A DNA stretch of 64,000 bases from Paragonimus westermani (Eukaryota > Platyhelminthes > Trematoda > Plagiorchiida > Troglotrematidae). The notes beneath the pieces were generated by a model. It had not been told where the DNA came from. It saw only the letters and a program-made list of their open reading frames with translations, and searched no databases. Each line of letters opens with the position of its first letter. The stretch's first letter is position 1. Below, piece by piece: positions 36,969-48,700 of the stretch. The stretch lies in assembly GCA_008508345.1 (NCBI GenBank), contig QNGE01000107.1, forward strand, positions 328,338 to 392,337. Reading direction: 5' to 3'. The translations under genes were made by a program, and so were the position numbers.

Positions 36969-37735
36969 ACTGGCAAACATTGGAGTCTCCAGTGCTCGCA
37001 CTCTCCGACAAGTCGGTCAGCAAGCTGCTCTAGTAAGTACCTTCTCAAGTTTAGAGCGTCATGTTTGCTGCGTAACGGAGACGCGATCCTAGAACCATTA
37101 TCCTCTCTAGCTCAACTCCAAATAACCATCAATCCAAGCAACTCTATCTCAAGGGCTATAGTGACGGTGAGGCTGAGTCTCGTATTCAAGGTGGATTGGA
37201 AATCACTTTGAGTTGCACAGCGGAGCATTGTTTGTTCGACTGGAACCCAGTAGATAATCGCTTGTGCGCCATCAGACTCAATACATCCTTTAGTCTTTCG
37301 ATGCAAAACATTATACTGACGTAAGTTCCAATGGACAGCGGTCCGTGTGCCACCAAAGACACGTTCTACGAAGCCCCCGTCAAACTTCTGAAGCAGAGGC
37401 TAAACAATTTGACATCATCATGCTCAGCTTGGTCGTCCTTCTTCAGAGTAGAAGCGGTTGGGAGGTATGTTTGGTGTTCTAGCACAAAGGTCGGACAACA
37501 GAGTAAGATTGCTGTAGTTATGCGCATTACACGTTTTTTATATTTCCAGCAACGCTCTTCGACACAGGAGGAGGCACTGTGTTGCATCGAGGTCTTCATG
37601 TGCTTCTCAGCTCTGGACACAGTTACATTTGGCGCCACTCACTTAAAGACTGTCGCGCCCTTTCGATCAACAACCTGGACTCAGACCATACTTTTGTGTG
37701 CGCCCGTTTTGATTTTTTATTCTACTAGAGGTCAT
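36969..37735 (+). pseudogene. LINE apurinic-like endonuclease domain, broken
   Basis: Near 36969 the frame gives N-I-G-V-S-S-A-R-T-L-R-Q-V-G-Q-Q-A-A-L, then H-V-C-C-V-T-E-T-R, whose E-T-R contains the metal-binding Glu. About 37235-37330 reads L-F-D-W-N-P-V-D-N-R-L-C-A-I-R-L. Near 37335-37395 is A-T-K-D-T-F-Y-E-A-P-V-K-L-L-K. After a frame change I read Y-I-W-R-H-S-L-K-D-C-R and finally L-D-S-D-H-T-F-V-C-A-R-F at about 37665-37705, the S-D-H catalytic box. The N-A-Q-V-G-R box is not recognisable. Confidence 0.75.
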
Positions 37736-37806
37736 ACGCTAATAAATGAAAGATACTTAACTGACATTCAAGCAAGGAGAGTGTAAATAACAGTTTCCAG
37801 AAAGCA

Positions 37807-38136
37807 TTGTTCAAAAATGTGTCTAGTTTGGGTCAGGTGAGAGATCCTAACGAACACTGTGAACAAGTCCCAGCAGCTGTGAAATATTGCTGTGAACAGA
37901 TGTGTTCCGAAGGAGCTGTGTACTTGCGAGAAAACGGGATTTTCATCCCATCGATAAGCCCCATGAATGACCATCGCTTGACTCCATCTAGGCCTGAGTA
38001 TGAGGACGACCGTCAAGAAGCTGACAACAAACTGACTGAAAGTTTGCGCAAAGATCATGAGCACCACTTAGTCAAACAGGCGAAAAAGATGGAAACAGCT
38101 TTCTTCTGTGGAACAGCAGAAGGCTGTTTTCGTTGA
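37807..38136 (+). pseudogene. LINE linker segment
   Basis: A 109-codon frame starts near V-R-D-P-N-E-H and includes V-K-Y-C-C-E-Q-M, an E-D-D-R-Q-E-A-D-N-K-L stretch, and K-Q-A-K-K-M-E-T-A-F-F-C-G-T-A. It occupies the same place and has the same basic/acidic pattern as the linker of the minus-strand copy (22189-22713), but it is shorter. Confidence 0.6.
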
Positions 38137-38389
38137 TCTGTGGTTGTACTGGCCGTCGAGTCGGTAAAAATGAGACCATATATTGAAAATTTGGCTCACT
38201 TGTCACTAGGTAATCAAGCTGACTTGACAGGTAAGTTAAACACTTCGAGCAACTGTTTACCTGGCCTCAACCAGACCACTTGGACTGAGAGCCCTGATTG
38301 GTCAGTTGTTGTCTTCAAGATGGCCCTCCGTTGAAAACAGAAGTTACCCCAAAGCTTACGCTATTAAAGTAACAAGGTTACTGGGTCAA

Positions 38390-39140
38390 GTCTGCTCTCT
38401 TTCTTATCAGGGATGGTGGGGAGAGTTTGATTTTGGAATCGACAAAACTTCTTCAGAGGTACCTTGTGGTTGGTGCTTGTAAATAAGAGATCGGAATCTG
38501 TGTGGCAACCACAGAGGGACCAGTGTAGTATTTGGTATGTCCACTTTACTCGCTGGCCTTATGTGAAATTGGTCCATTAAGCCCAGAAAAGGTCAGTACG
38601 CGAAGAACAGGCAGGATTCCGATCCAGTCAAGGTTGCGTTCAGCACAATTTACTTTTGTGACGGATCTTGCAGCACCCTTGTGGGCGGCCGACCGTTGTG
38701 GTCTTTAGACCTAAGGTCTACTTTCCATTCAGTTGCTTGTAGCGTCCTCTGGAGATGTCTTCTCCGCGAGAGAATACCAAGGTGATACGTGCATCAGTTA
38801 AGGTAATTCTACGCCCAATCTGCAGGCAGGGTAGGGATATGCGAAAAACTGTCTCGGGCGTTTACCACTTCTAGCGGTGTTCGTCAAGAGTGTCCGATCT
38901 CCCCCATCTCGTTCACATTCGTCACGAAAGACATCCTGGAAGGTCTGCATGAGGAATCCAGTGAACTTGATGTTGAGCTTCTTTCTGGTTCTGAGGTGAC
39001 CGATCTGTAAAATGCGGATGGCATTGCTTCACTTTGCCCCTCTGTCGGAGACATTCACACCATGCTGAACGAAGTGAGCGACCGGGTTGTTTTATACGGA
39101 ACGAGCCTCGCATTTTCAGAGTGTAATGTGCTGCTTCAAG
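38390..39140 (+). pseudogene. LINE reverse transcriptase domain, broken
   Basis: Blocks seen in order: A-L-F-x-x-D-G-G-E-S-L-I (about 38397), R-E-E-Q-A-G-F-R-S-S-Q-G-C-V-Q-H (about 38598-38645), D-L-R-S-T-F-H-S-V-A (about 38705; motif A Asp replaced in the F-D position), G-V-R-Q-E-C-P-I-S-P-I-S-F-T-F-V (about 38878-38925), V-T-D-L, stop, N-A-D-G (39011-39022, in place of Y-A-D-D) and L-A-F-S-E-C-N-V-L-L-Q-D (about 39107-39142). Confidence 0.8.
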
Positions 39141-39553
39141 ATTAGGGCAATTCCACTCTTACCTTCTTCATTGCAGTTAATTCGCATGAAAATGCGTGCA
39201 GCTTCACATACTTGAATGGTACTATGTCCTCACCTTATAAATGCTGTGACCTCAAAAAACGCTTGGCCTGCACATTCGTTTATTCCACGAACTCCCGCAC
39301 AGACTATGTTAAAACATAGGACCGCAAACTTACGGCTGACGTTCATTCACACATATTGGGCAGCAGTACGTTGTTAATCACCGTGATACAATTCCGCAGA
39401 GTGTATACACACTATTCCGAGAGTTGCGTCCGGCCCATCGTCTTCCTGGCATCTAGACTGTCCCTTTAGTTCCCGAACGTACACACCATACTACCCCCCA
39501 AATGAGGCTGCCTGTTATACACCATTAATATTGTTGATGAGACATCAGCAGGG

Positions 39554-39960
39554 ATGACTGAGGCACGATTTGTCTTTGCCAGCCCGCGTTATCTGTGGCG
39601 TCGAAAAGACGCTCAGTTATTGCTAAAGCGGAGAGTATACCGTACTTGTGTGCATTCTGCATTGCTCTATGGTTCTGAAACGTGGTATGTTCACGTAAAA
39701 GATGACAACGAACTTTCTACGTTTGAGCTATGTTGTGTGAACCATATAGCACACATTGAGTAACCTGAGTATGTTAGCAACACGGCTGTTCGCCAGCGCC
39801 TATTCCGGAATGCTCGGGATGCGCAAACATTTGATCAGCTGATCGCGCTGCCCAACCTGCAATGGTTAGGTCACGTATTCCGCATGTCACCTCATGGTCT
39901 GCCGTACTCGGCATCATATACTGAGACCACCAGCAATTCGGTGAAACCGCGTGGTGGTCA
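39554..39960 (+). pseudogene. LINE C-terminal domain, broken
   Basis: The first 69 codons are open: A-R-F-V-F-A-S-P-R-Y-L-W-R-R-K-D, R-R-V-Y-R-T-C-V-H-S-A-L-L-Y-G-S-E-T-W, then a run ending in A-H-I-E. After a stop the same frame continues with A-V-R-Q-R-L-F-R-N-A-R-D, L-Q-W-L-G-H-V-F-R-M-S and K-P-R-G-G-Q. These are the conserved thumb and C-terminal blocks of RTE/CR1-like elements. Confidence 0.85.
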
Positions 39961-40171
39961 GGTCACAACGTGATTACGAAATATGAAGACCCCAAATGCT
40001 CCACTGAGCAAAACAGGTACGTTTCGTCAGCAGTTTTTCTAGTAGTTAGGACCCTTCCCTTCCCCTTATTTTTTCTTCTATCGTCCCATACAGTGTTTGC
40101 TTTTTTATTTCTTTTCGCGGTTGTGTGGTGGCTAACCATCAGTGGGAACAACTGATATGTTGCTGCCAATA

Positions 40172-40224
40172 ATGATGATGATGATGATGACGACGACGAT
40201 GATGATGATGATGATGATGATGAC

Positions 40225-40258
<34 letters not shown>

Positions 40259-40273
40259 GTGATGACGGTGATG
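40172..40273 (+). repeat. (ATG)n microsatellite, probable 3' tail of the RTE LINE
   Basis: About 34 ATG/GAT units with a few GAC and GGT variants. It sits where RTE elements end in short tandem repeats. Its six-frame translations (runs of Met, Asp or His) are not coding. Confidence 0.9.
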
Positions 40274-40517
40274 GATCGGTTCCTGGTGATCACCGGAGTT
40301 AAAAATCATGAACTTCGCTCCAGATAAGGATATGTTGCACTCGATTACCAACCTGCATCCACAACATTTCTCGTCGTCGCACTAGGCTTCTTCCACTGGT
40401 ATTATTATGCAAACTTTTCAGTAAAGTTCTTTCTCCTTGGATATTCTACGTAGTTGTTGTGGTCAGCAGCGACTCAAGCCACAGTACTACATGGTCAGGC
40501 CCATGACTGCTTTGACT

Positions 40518-40630
40518 GTGATAGTGGTGATGGTGATGACGTTGATGATGATGATTATGAGATTCAAACCAGAAGTAGAAACGGCATTCTCAAACGCTGG
40601 ATGCGCTCTGTCAGTTGAGCTACGAAGCCA
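40518..40630 (-). repeat. tRNA-like SINE or tRNA pseudogene with trinucleotide tail
   Basis: On the minus strand, GGCTTCG then TAGCTCAACTGACAGAGCG (40604-40622) is an excellent tRNA D-arm/A box. GGTTTGAATCTCA (40558-40570) is a slightly altered B box. The spacing of about 33 nt between them is tRNA-like, but the anticodon arm does not pair well, so it is not a functional tRNA. Immediately downstream on the minus strand is an imperfect (ATC)n tract (40518-40557). The head differs from families A and B. Confidence 0.6.
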
Positions 40631-40644
40631 ACCGAGGAACTTAA

Positions 40645-43600
40645 GAATTACATATTTGGATTAGGTTACACATGCACTACACTTTGTCACATAGAATCCA
40701 CTAAATGAGCCAGCAAACAAAATAAAGCTATTGATAACAATACCAACAATATTATTATTAAACTTCTGCATCAATTCAGGGAACAGCCACAGTTGTAGCT
40801 TCACAGCCTTTAACATGAGGAAGAAACATCTCTTCTTGTGTGTCCCTGTTTCAGTACTGGTCGGCGATACGTTGTGTTGTACGGTTGAGAGGTATGGAAA
40901 AAAGTACGTGGAACTAAGCGAGTGTTAAATTCAATGAAGTTGCCTGCTGCTACCATTTCAACAAAAAACACCGGATGACAAACTAACAACATTCACTCGG
41001 ACATGCACAGTTGATGACCTATGAGAATGGGTTAGTAGAGCTGTTAGGAAAATTTCACTGCTAGTTGACTCCCACACATCTGTCAATCGAGTGGTACTTT
41101 GAAAATTTCAACTGATTCAGCTGCAGCCACGAAGTTGGACAGTGCGTTTCAATATGATTACATCCTAACTGTGGAATAGTTCCGTCTGCAGAGTAACCTG
41201 ACTGTTTCATTGTTCAATTTCCGCGAGTGATCTCTTAAACTCTCGTTCTTATTTACTCAATCAGAGATGTGCCATTGGATGACCGAGGGTGTGGAGTGTT
41301 TTGTAGACGAAAATTAGCTCCACATCTGAAGTGTCTGTAATTCATTGAGAGCTGACCTAATTTACCTCAGATTATAAGTGTTCCCTTCTATGGGCATGAT
41401 TAATAAGCGCACAGCCGTGTTTTACAATAAGGATAAAATGCATGATCCAGGTCTGGTAGTAATATGGAATTCAGCACTGTGGGAAAAGCATCGCAGTGAA
41501 CTGTTACACAAGTTCTTTGTGTGAGATTCAGCCTCTTTTAACCTTGGCTCTGTAGTCTGTATGCAAATCTAGTCAGTGTGTACCAAGGATTCCCAAAACT
41601 TTGTTGCTACACAGAGACAGTTGATCACTTTCTAGTAATTACCTGACAGATGAAACTTTGAGCTGTCATTATGATTCGAAGACAATCGCATATTACAAAT
41701 TTGAGAGCAGTGTCACAACAAAATGTTTTTGTAAGAAACAGAATGAAAAAATTGTTCACCCAATAACTGTAACGTTAAAATGAAGGCGACTTTTATCGGT
41801 CAGTGTATCATAAATCTGGATTAACTTGATTTGGACAGTTGTTCGTTTATTTCGTCAGGGTTGTTTCTCTGATAATTGCAGCGTATGAAAACCGAAATCC
41901 CGAAACCAGTAGTTCAGCATTACATACAGCGAATCAACATGAACCAAACTGAGACTTTCGCCAACCGCACAGGTTGCCACTGGTGTTTTAATCCTATGTA
42001 GCTACACACTTCCCCGCATTAACTTACTATATATCCCGGGTTTTTATATTCAGCTTCAAAAAGTAAACGCAGAATGTTCATATATAACGGTCTCCGTTAT
42101 GTCGTCGCCATAGTCACAGACTTCTCACAAATGGGGTTCGAAATTTTCCTCCAGTATATACGGGAACTTGTTCGTTTTTAATGTGTGTCGTTCGGAAGGG
42201 TCAGATTCATCAGAGAAAATCCGGAAACGGTAAGTAACTGAAACACGTTCCCGGAATTATCGGGCTTATTAGATGAAATTGATTTCCATTGGTACAGAAA
42301 CAAAAAATATGATTTTTAGTGCGTTCATCTTAAAGTCTGACAATCCCGTTCAACTGATTCCCTTCCTTTCCGTCTTGTGTTTTTATCAGCAAGTGGAATT
42401 GATATTTCAAATCTCCACCGATTTGCGTTGCTGACGTTCGAAATGGCCGGTCCGCCTACTACGACTTGTACCTTCTGTTTGTTACGGTTTGCAATAGTAC
42501 ATACTGTTCAAGTACGCACTTATCGCTTGAGTTCATACGATTACGACAGAAGTATCGTAAGTTCAGATAGTATAACAGTGCACAAAAACCCGTTTTAAAT
42601 TCAAACCAGAGAACTGCTTTGTCTGATGAATTCAGAAGTCTTATATCAATGGAATGCTCATCTAATCTTTTCTTCAAGCAGATCGGTGTGGTCGTTAATT
42701 TGTTTATTCTTTCATTTATCCCACTAGATCCGTTCTCCTCACTTATCCTTCGGTCTCACAATGGTTTCCTATTGTATTCCGTTTCTAATTTACCAACCTC
42801 CTTGATATGTCTTTCACAGGTTTTCTGGTGTTCATCATCAGTGCATAACCGTTCACTTCAGTCTATCATTAGGCTAGTCCTGTTGGACCATTAATACTAC
42901 AAGACGTTTGCCAACAAGCTCCTTTGACTTAACCCTACAGAAAAACACCCAGTGCGGTTACAGAGCAGGCCACTTTGGTATGATACACGCTTCCACTAGC
43001 AAACGCCAATGTAACATGCTAACCTATAGTCCACAAGAAATGAACTTATGAATTTCAAGCTGTCTTGCGTCTGTAAACAAGATTTAGCAGATTCTACGGT
43101 GATGTGTGGGTTTTGGAAAGAGGGTGCAAACCCAAACGTCAAATTGAGATTTACTTTAAAGAAGCTAACAATTAGGTGGATCCAGCCGTTTTCTTGTTGT
43201 TTCTGCCACAATGGCTTATTCAGCATTAATTAGAAACCAAAAGTATCTTCGAACAGAATCATGGTACCTTATTTACTGTCTCGCTTGTCAACTTTACTCA
43301 TTCGATCATCAGGCTTGCCTCCATCATTTCAACCGGCTTCACCACCCAACTGTCAAGACCGCTTAAACGTCCACCTATAGTAACTCTATATCCGGAACTA
43401 GTGAAACGATTTCTTAAACTGTCAGACAGTGGCTGTTTTTGCATAACCTAATGTCAAAGTATAGTTAAATTTGGTACTTTGATACACATAGCAAAGGGGC
43501 ACCGACAGACTAATAATCAAAAGTGACCTACACATGCAACACATTTAAACAATGATCCGTTGAGGTACGCCGATGTGAATGGTCTTGCTACACTAAATCA

Positions 43601-45680
43601 GACATAAAAACAATGAGTGAAAATAACCATTTTCCTCCCAAAACAAATCTTCTCGTGTGTAAATCCTCCCACGAATAGCTCTAAACACTTGTGCACCACA
43701 TCTTGCTGATCAGTTCAGATCTCTTTTAGACGTCGCCTATCTACCAGTGCACACCCTCAGTGGCTTAGTACACAACTATTTTTAACTGAAGTCAGCTAGC
43801 GCCCAACGGCTGCAGCATGGACAGCGTGCACATTCCAGTGAAACCGATAACCGCCCTATCGATCAGAAGCTCCCAGCTTTCTTGTACTTGTGTTCACACA
43901 CATGCAGCCACATCATGGATGGGGTTCGCCCACTAAGAGTAAGTCGATTGTTCTGACAGCGAACTGAACCGTAATCGATGGTGGGTCACGTTGGCAAACG
44001 CAAAGAATTACAGGAACAGAAGAATGGGTGCAAACGCCTTCCACGTGTGTGTGCTTGTATATTTGTCAGTCTGTTTGTCCATTCCAAAATGTGCGGTTGT
44101 GTACAGCACAGACATTTTGTGAATGTAGCTGGCTATCGCAGATGATGGGCGTTGATATGTGTGTGTGTATATGGTTGGTTTTCGGACCCCAATGTAGGAT
44201 CGTCGCACACATAACTAAGCCTCCGTGTGGGTAAAAGCCACTCGCATTTTGACGTAACTGCTGGACGATCCGCAGTGTAGCAAGAAGTAAGCCACCATTT
44301 CCAACTCTGGTTCAGTTCTCCAGTTGTGGTTCTACGTTTCCTTGTCCCTAAAGAGTAACAGGTCAGCTGGGTGTTGTCGGTGTCTCAGTGTAAAATTAAC
44401 TGCAGTTTGAAAATAAGAATCATTGCATGTTTGTATCATTTTGAACTATAGGTAATAGACTGATAAGTAACTTCCTTGAGAGACATGATAGGTTGGGTTT
44501 ATCGAAAAGTTACGGCTAGAATTTAGCCTTTAAATTGTGGTTTTGTTTGCTTCCTTAGGAGTTGAGTTGAACGAGGGTTTATCTTTGCTGTACACATTTC
44601 CACTGAATTAAACAACTTGAATTGGTATGGATGTTCCATATGTTGCTTATCTACCGTATTAAATCAGGCAAAGAACCATGAAACTATGTTCACGTTTGCT
44701 TTCTTCGAACAAATTTGGTTGACACTTGACGAACATGTGAGCTTCAGTAAAACCTATACTCAGTTTCACTCTCCTCTTAACGATACATAATAGTCGAGTT
44801 TCCGGCCCTACGCTGAAATTAAATCCGTATTCACATACTGTGGTATAGCCCGTGCTATTGATTGTTGTAGTTCGTTTGATTGGATTTGATTGAAATAACC
44901 CAGATAGCAAATGGACTGACTGTCTAGATGTTCGAAGGGTCAGCCTAACACTAACAATCGCATCATCAGTTTTACTGTCAAGTATGATATTGTGGTTCCC
45001 ATTTGGCTGTAGAATTCATCTCGACTATTTTCCGGTGTATACTAACGATTGCTGTTCATTAGGACAGCAGGAAATGATGGTTAACAATTTAGTTTTATTC
45101 AGCCGGTTACCTAGATGCGAATGTGTACATCATAGTTTATGACAATAATGACTGCAGTTGCAAAAATTATGGTTGAGAAGACAAAAAATCAAAACTACGG
45201 TATAACAATGACATAAAAATGAAAACCTACTTATATTTTAATTGCATCAGACAACAGAACAAGATAGGCAATTTCTCGTGACAAACGGCACATGAGAAAT
45301 CACTAATATAAAACAGGTGAAAGTGAAATTCCATCACACGGTGTTCATACCGTCATATCTACTATCCTCTAGTGACAATCAGTTTGACATACGCTTGTTT
45401 TCGCCGTGCACACCACATCCACGATAATTACATTTAGCCAGATTTTAACTGAGTATCAAAAGATCTGAAAATCATTCAATCGTACTTTATGAACTGAAAT
45501 GAATTAGTCATTGTAGCAATTTAGTCGAACGTATATGTTTCTGTTGCAAATCTTATGAGTTATACAACCTACGCCAACCTGACTTCGTTTTAAACAAACA
45601 GTGTATTTCATCGTTTTAGCGGTTAAACTTGCTACTGACGTTTTGAGCAAACTAGTTGACGCATTATTTCATCAAACGTC
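40645..45680. other. Unassigned DNA upstream of troponin T
   Basis: Five kilobases with no recognisable gene or repeat. It should include the troponin T promoter and any 5' leader exon. Short frames (42377-42598, 42619-42894, 44008-44234) carry no motifs I know. A C/T-rich stretch lies at about 42700-42830. Confidence 0.4.
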
Positions 45681-45690
45681 TATATTATAA
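45681..45690 (+). promoter_or_regulatory. TATA-like sequence just before the troponin T ATG
   Basis: TATATTATAA ends 6 nt upstream of the ATG. This is too close for a normal TATA-driven start on its own transcript, so it is probably AT-rich 5' UTR, or the leader is added by splicing upstream. The ATG context CCAACCATG is favourable. Confidence 0.2.
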
Positions 45691-45696
45691 CCAACC

Positions 45697-45716
45697 ATGT
45701 CAGACGATGAACACAG
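45697..45716 (+). CDS. TNT: Troponin T exon 1
   Basis: Start codon and residues M-S-D-D-E-H plus two bases of codon 7, then donor GTGAGT. The M-S-D-(D/E)-E opening is typical of troponin T. The phase (two bases left) rules out direct joining to exon 3 and demanded the small exon at 51927. Confidence 0.85.
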
Positions 45717-48700
45717 GTGAGTCTATCACATAAATGAGTTTTACGTTAAACCGCGGCATTAATTGGAATATGCATAACTTCCGCGTTTTTTGTATTCGGA
45801 AATCGCAAGTCTCAGCTACGTTTCAGTCCGCTTCCAATTCTGATTTCGTTACAGTACATCTTACGATATGAAAATTTTTTAAAATGATTGTCTGATTTGA
45901 AACATATCTTACGTTCAGGATTTGGAAGAATACCGGAAGTGGAACTAGGAAGTTCTTGAGTTACCGAGAAACGCGTAGGTTAATTTCACATAGGAGACCT
46001 AGTCGTAAGTGCTCATCTATACTGCATGGACCACAAAATTCCAAAAGGCTCTTCTGCAACATTGAGCAGAGGAAATGAATTCAGTCATTTTGGGGATGAT
46101 AAAACAATGAAGCTTGTCTGTAATTAGTAGTCTGCATTCCAAATGTGTGTAATGGATGGACTGGCGGATAGAATAGTTGTAAATACAAACATGACAAAAT
46201 CAAATGATCGTTATCTGTTTAACCACCCCGTGCCCTTGGTTGAATGGTGGATTTGCCATGTTGTGAATTACAGACATTTACCGCCACGACTAAGCGGAAG
46301 TGCTTAAGCGTATGCATATGATAACTTCAGTCGTGTGTAATGTGAAGCCTTTGGCGTGGTGGTGAACCCGATTGTCTCACGAAAGCGTGACCGGAGTTCT
46401 AATTCCGGTCGTTGCAAGGATATGCATTACAGAAGAGCCCTAGCAGGAGCGAAACTCTATTCTAGGGCTTTTATCGAAAGAGGCTGACCAGGAGGTCACA
46501 TTGGAATGCAACGATTGCAATCCATTGTGAATGATGCTCAGTTTGACAGTAACCAAACTACACATCAGTGATCGGTGATGCTAGCAAGTTTGTCGTTATG
46601 ATCAGAATAATCGAAACGACAGGTTGACAGTTTTACCAGAGATTTTTATACGATAGAAGAATCCCAACTGAGCCAGTAGTGCAAAAATACCGAACGGAAC
46701 AAATTAATTTTGAAACTTCCAGTATTTGCATGATCTTTCGAAGGATGATGATCACTTCGATTTGCTGTTCAATAGCATTAAGCATAATTCATGATTGTCC
46801 GTTCACACCCTGACACTTCAACAATATGAGACTTACGAAGTGAGTCCAGTATGCAGGATTTTCAACCTGTATTAATCACAATAACTGTAAGCTGCGTCTA
46901 GCTGAGACAAAATTCACGTAACCCATCGATAGTCCTCGTGTTTACTCGGATGCCTGAAATCCAGTAGTGGACTTAGCCCGAATCCGGAGTTAGTAGCTAC
47001 ATAGCATTTATGATAATAGAGAATGTTACTGTTTGACAAATCAACTACAGTTGATCCCTAAAGAAGTTACGCAATAGTGTTAGTCGAATTAATATTAATT
47101 AGCGTGCGACGTGTACTGAGCCAGTTAAAATAAAGCAATTAAACAAACAATTGATCACACTGATGAAGTCAATTTTGAAATTCATCACAGACGATGCTTG
47201 CTATTTTGTCCAGGATTCCGCGCGAAACACAAGGCACTTTTTGAACTCGTGATGTGGGCCTCGAATTACATGCCTCTCTCTACTGCCCAGTGTTCGTTAA
47301 CAAAAACCAGTCCAACTGCTTCTGAATTTAAAATTGAACACCATGCAGACTTGATCACCACCTTCGCGGTCAGATAAGTCTTTAGGTTATTTCACTTTAA
47401 AAGTGATCATTGGACTCGAATTATTTGTTTATCTCAAGGGTCCTAATGTTGGGCGGAACTTAGAAACAGAAATGCAGTTGACGTGAATGTGGTAATTTTG
47501 CTGATCACTAAGTCCAGTTCTCTATCACAGACCGTCACCGATCGAATGAGCCTGTATTATGTCAGTTTCATTGGTTCAAGTACTGTGCTGGGCTCACCCT
47601 GGATGATGTTCACTTGTTCGCTTGCAAAAACAATCACCTATGCCGCATAACAACATAAATTTTGATGTAACTTCGGGTAAATGGGAAGAAGTAAGATGGT
47701 GAAACACGTCTGTTCATGTCACTGCTGCACTCACAACCATCGGGTCTGCCTCTACATTTAGGATGGGATTCAATCAACGCAAAAGAACCTCTTTGTTTCA
47801 CAGTTTTCCAACGGGTCAGGTTCATTTTTTCACGTGACCGTCACAAAAGCCTCTGTAAATCGAGGCTGATATATTGCTCAGAAAGTTCTTGTGAAGTGAC
47901 TTCAATCCAACTTGCACGCGCATTCGGAAATAGCAATCCCTTTGTTACATGTAATGCTTAGGGATTCAGAGATACCTACTACACTAATGACAGTCAAGAC
48001 AAATGAAAAATGCTTTTGATTGTTCATCTTCAGGCCGATAAAAATAGATCGATCTATTAGTCGAACAATTTTCAGAAAAGAAAGGTCCCTGTAAAATCAA
48101 TCTCTGGCAGTGTGATTTGGTTAGCCGCTAAAAATGATCATCTTTTCGGTGGATTTGAGGCGAAGTTAAGCTTGACCCCTGGAAAAACCAATTTTGATGA
48201 CGTAATACTGAATGAGGCACCTAGATTTCAATAAGCCTAGAAACAAATTGTTCTCATTGGGATCACCTTTGGTGAGCTACCGAGCACGTGATAAACCAGA
48301 TGGAAGGTACAGCCAACGTTGAAATGATACACACTTTCAGTCAGCTAAGCGTGCGTGCACTTTTGGTCGATGGTGTTTCACCATGCAACAACCAATGTAA
48401 TTGGTATTCACAGATTGAGCTCGAACTCTACCTTGATGGTTGACCAATTCAACCTACTCCACAGGAACAGGTGAGAGAGTAGATGTACGTAGATGCGGTC
48501 TGAAATGACGTTTCCGCCTTCGAACTGCACTTGAATAAGCAAGAGCTACTTTCTTACATTAGTAATTAGTACTTAATTGTACTAAACGTTTACTTCTCTC
48601 ACTAACAGAAATAATCTATGATAAATCTCTAGTCCGATTAACCAGTTAAGGGCAGATTTGCATCGGAAGATTTATGAAACATCTTACCCGCGTTTCTGTT

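Larger units (their letters stand above)
36880..40273 (+). mobile_element. Nearly full-length degenerate RTE-type (SR2-like) LINE
   Basis: Endonuclease (from about 36969), linker, RT, C-terminal domain, 3' UTR and an (ATG)n tail follow in order over 3.4 kb, the expected size for an RTE element. At least eight stops or frameshifts break the single ORF such elements normally have. The RT Y-A-D-D box reads N-A-D-G with a stop just before it, so the copy cannot move itself. The 3' UTR contains a T-rich stretch at 40030-40115, then GTTGCTGCCAAT directly before the repeat tail. Target-site duplications were not determined, and the 5' boundary is approximate. Confidence 0.85.

Noticed and set aside
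40139..40351. His-rich and Met-rich open frames over the ATG repeat
   Set aside because: They are translations of the (ATG)n microsatellite on either strand and have no conserved context.
40558..40630. Functional tRNA gene on the minus strand
   Set aside because: A and B boxes are good, but the anticodon stem does not pair and the acceptor stem is not complementary.
45910..45955. Possible alternative troponin T exon after GTTCAG with an E-E-Y-like reading
   Set aside because: In the required phase it does not give an acidic segment, and no donor of matching phase follows.
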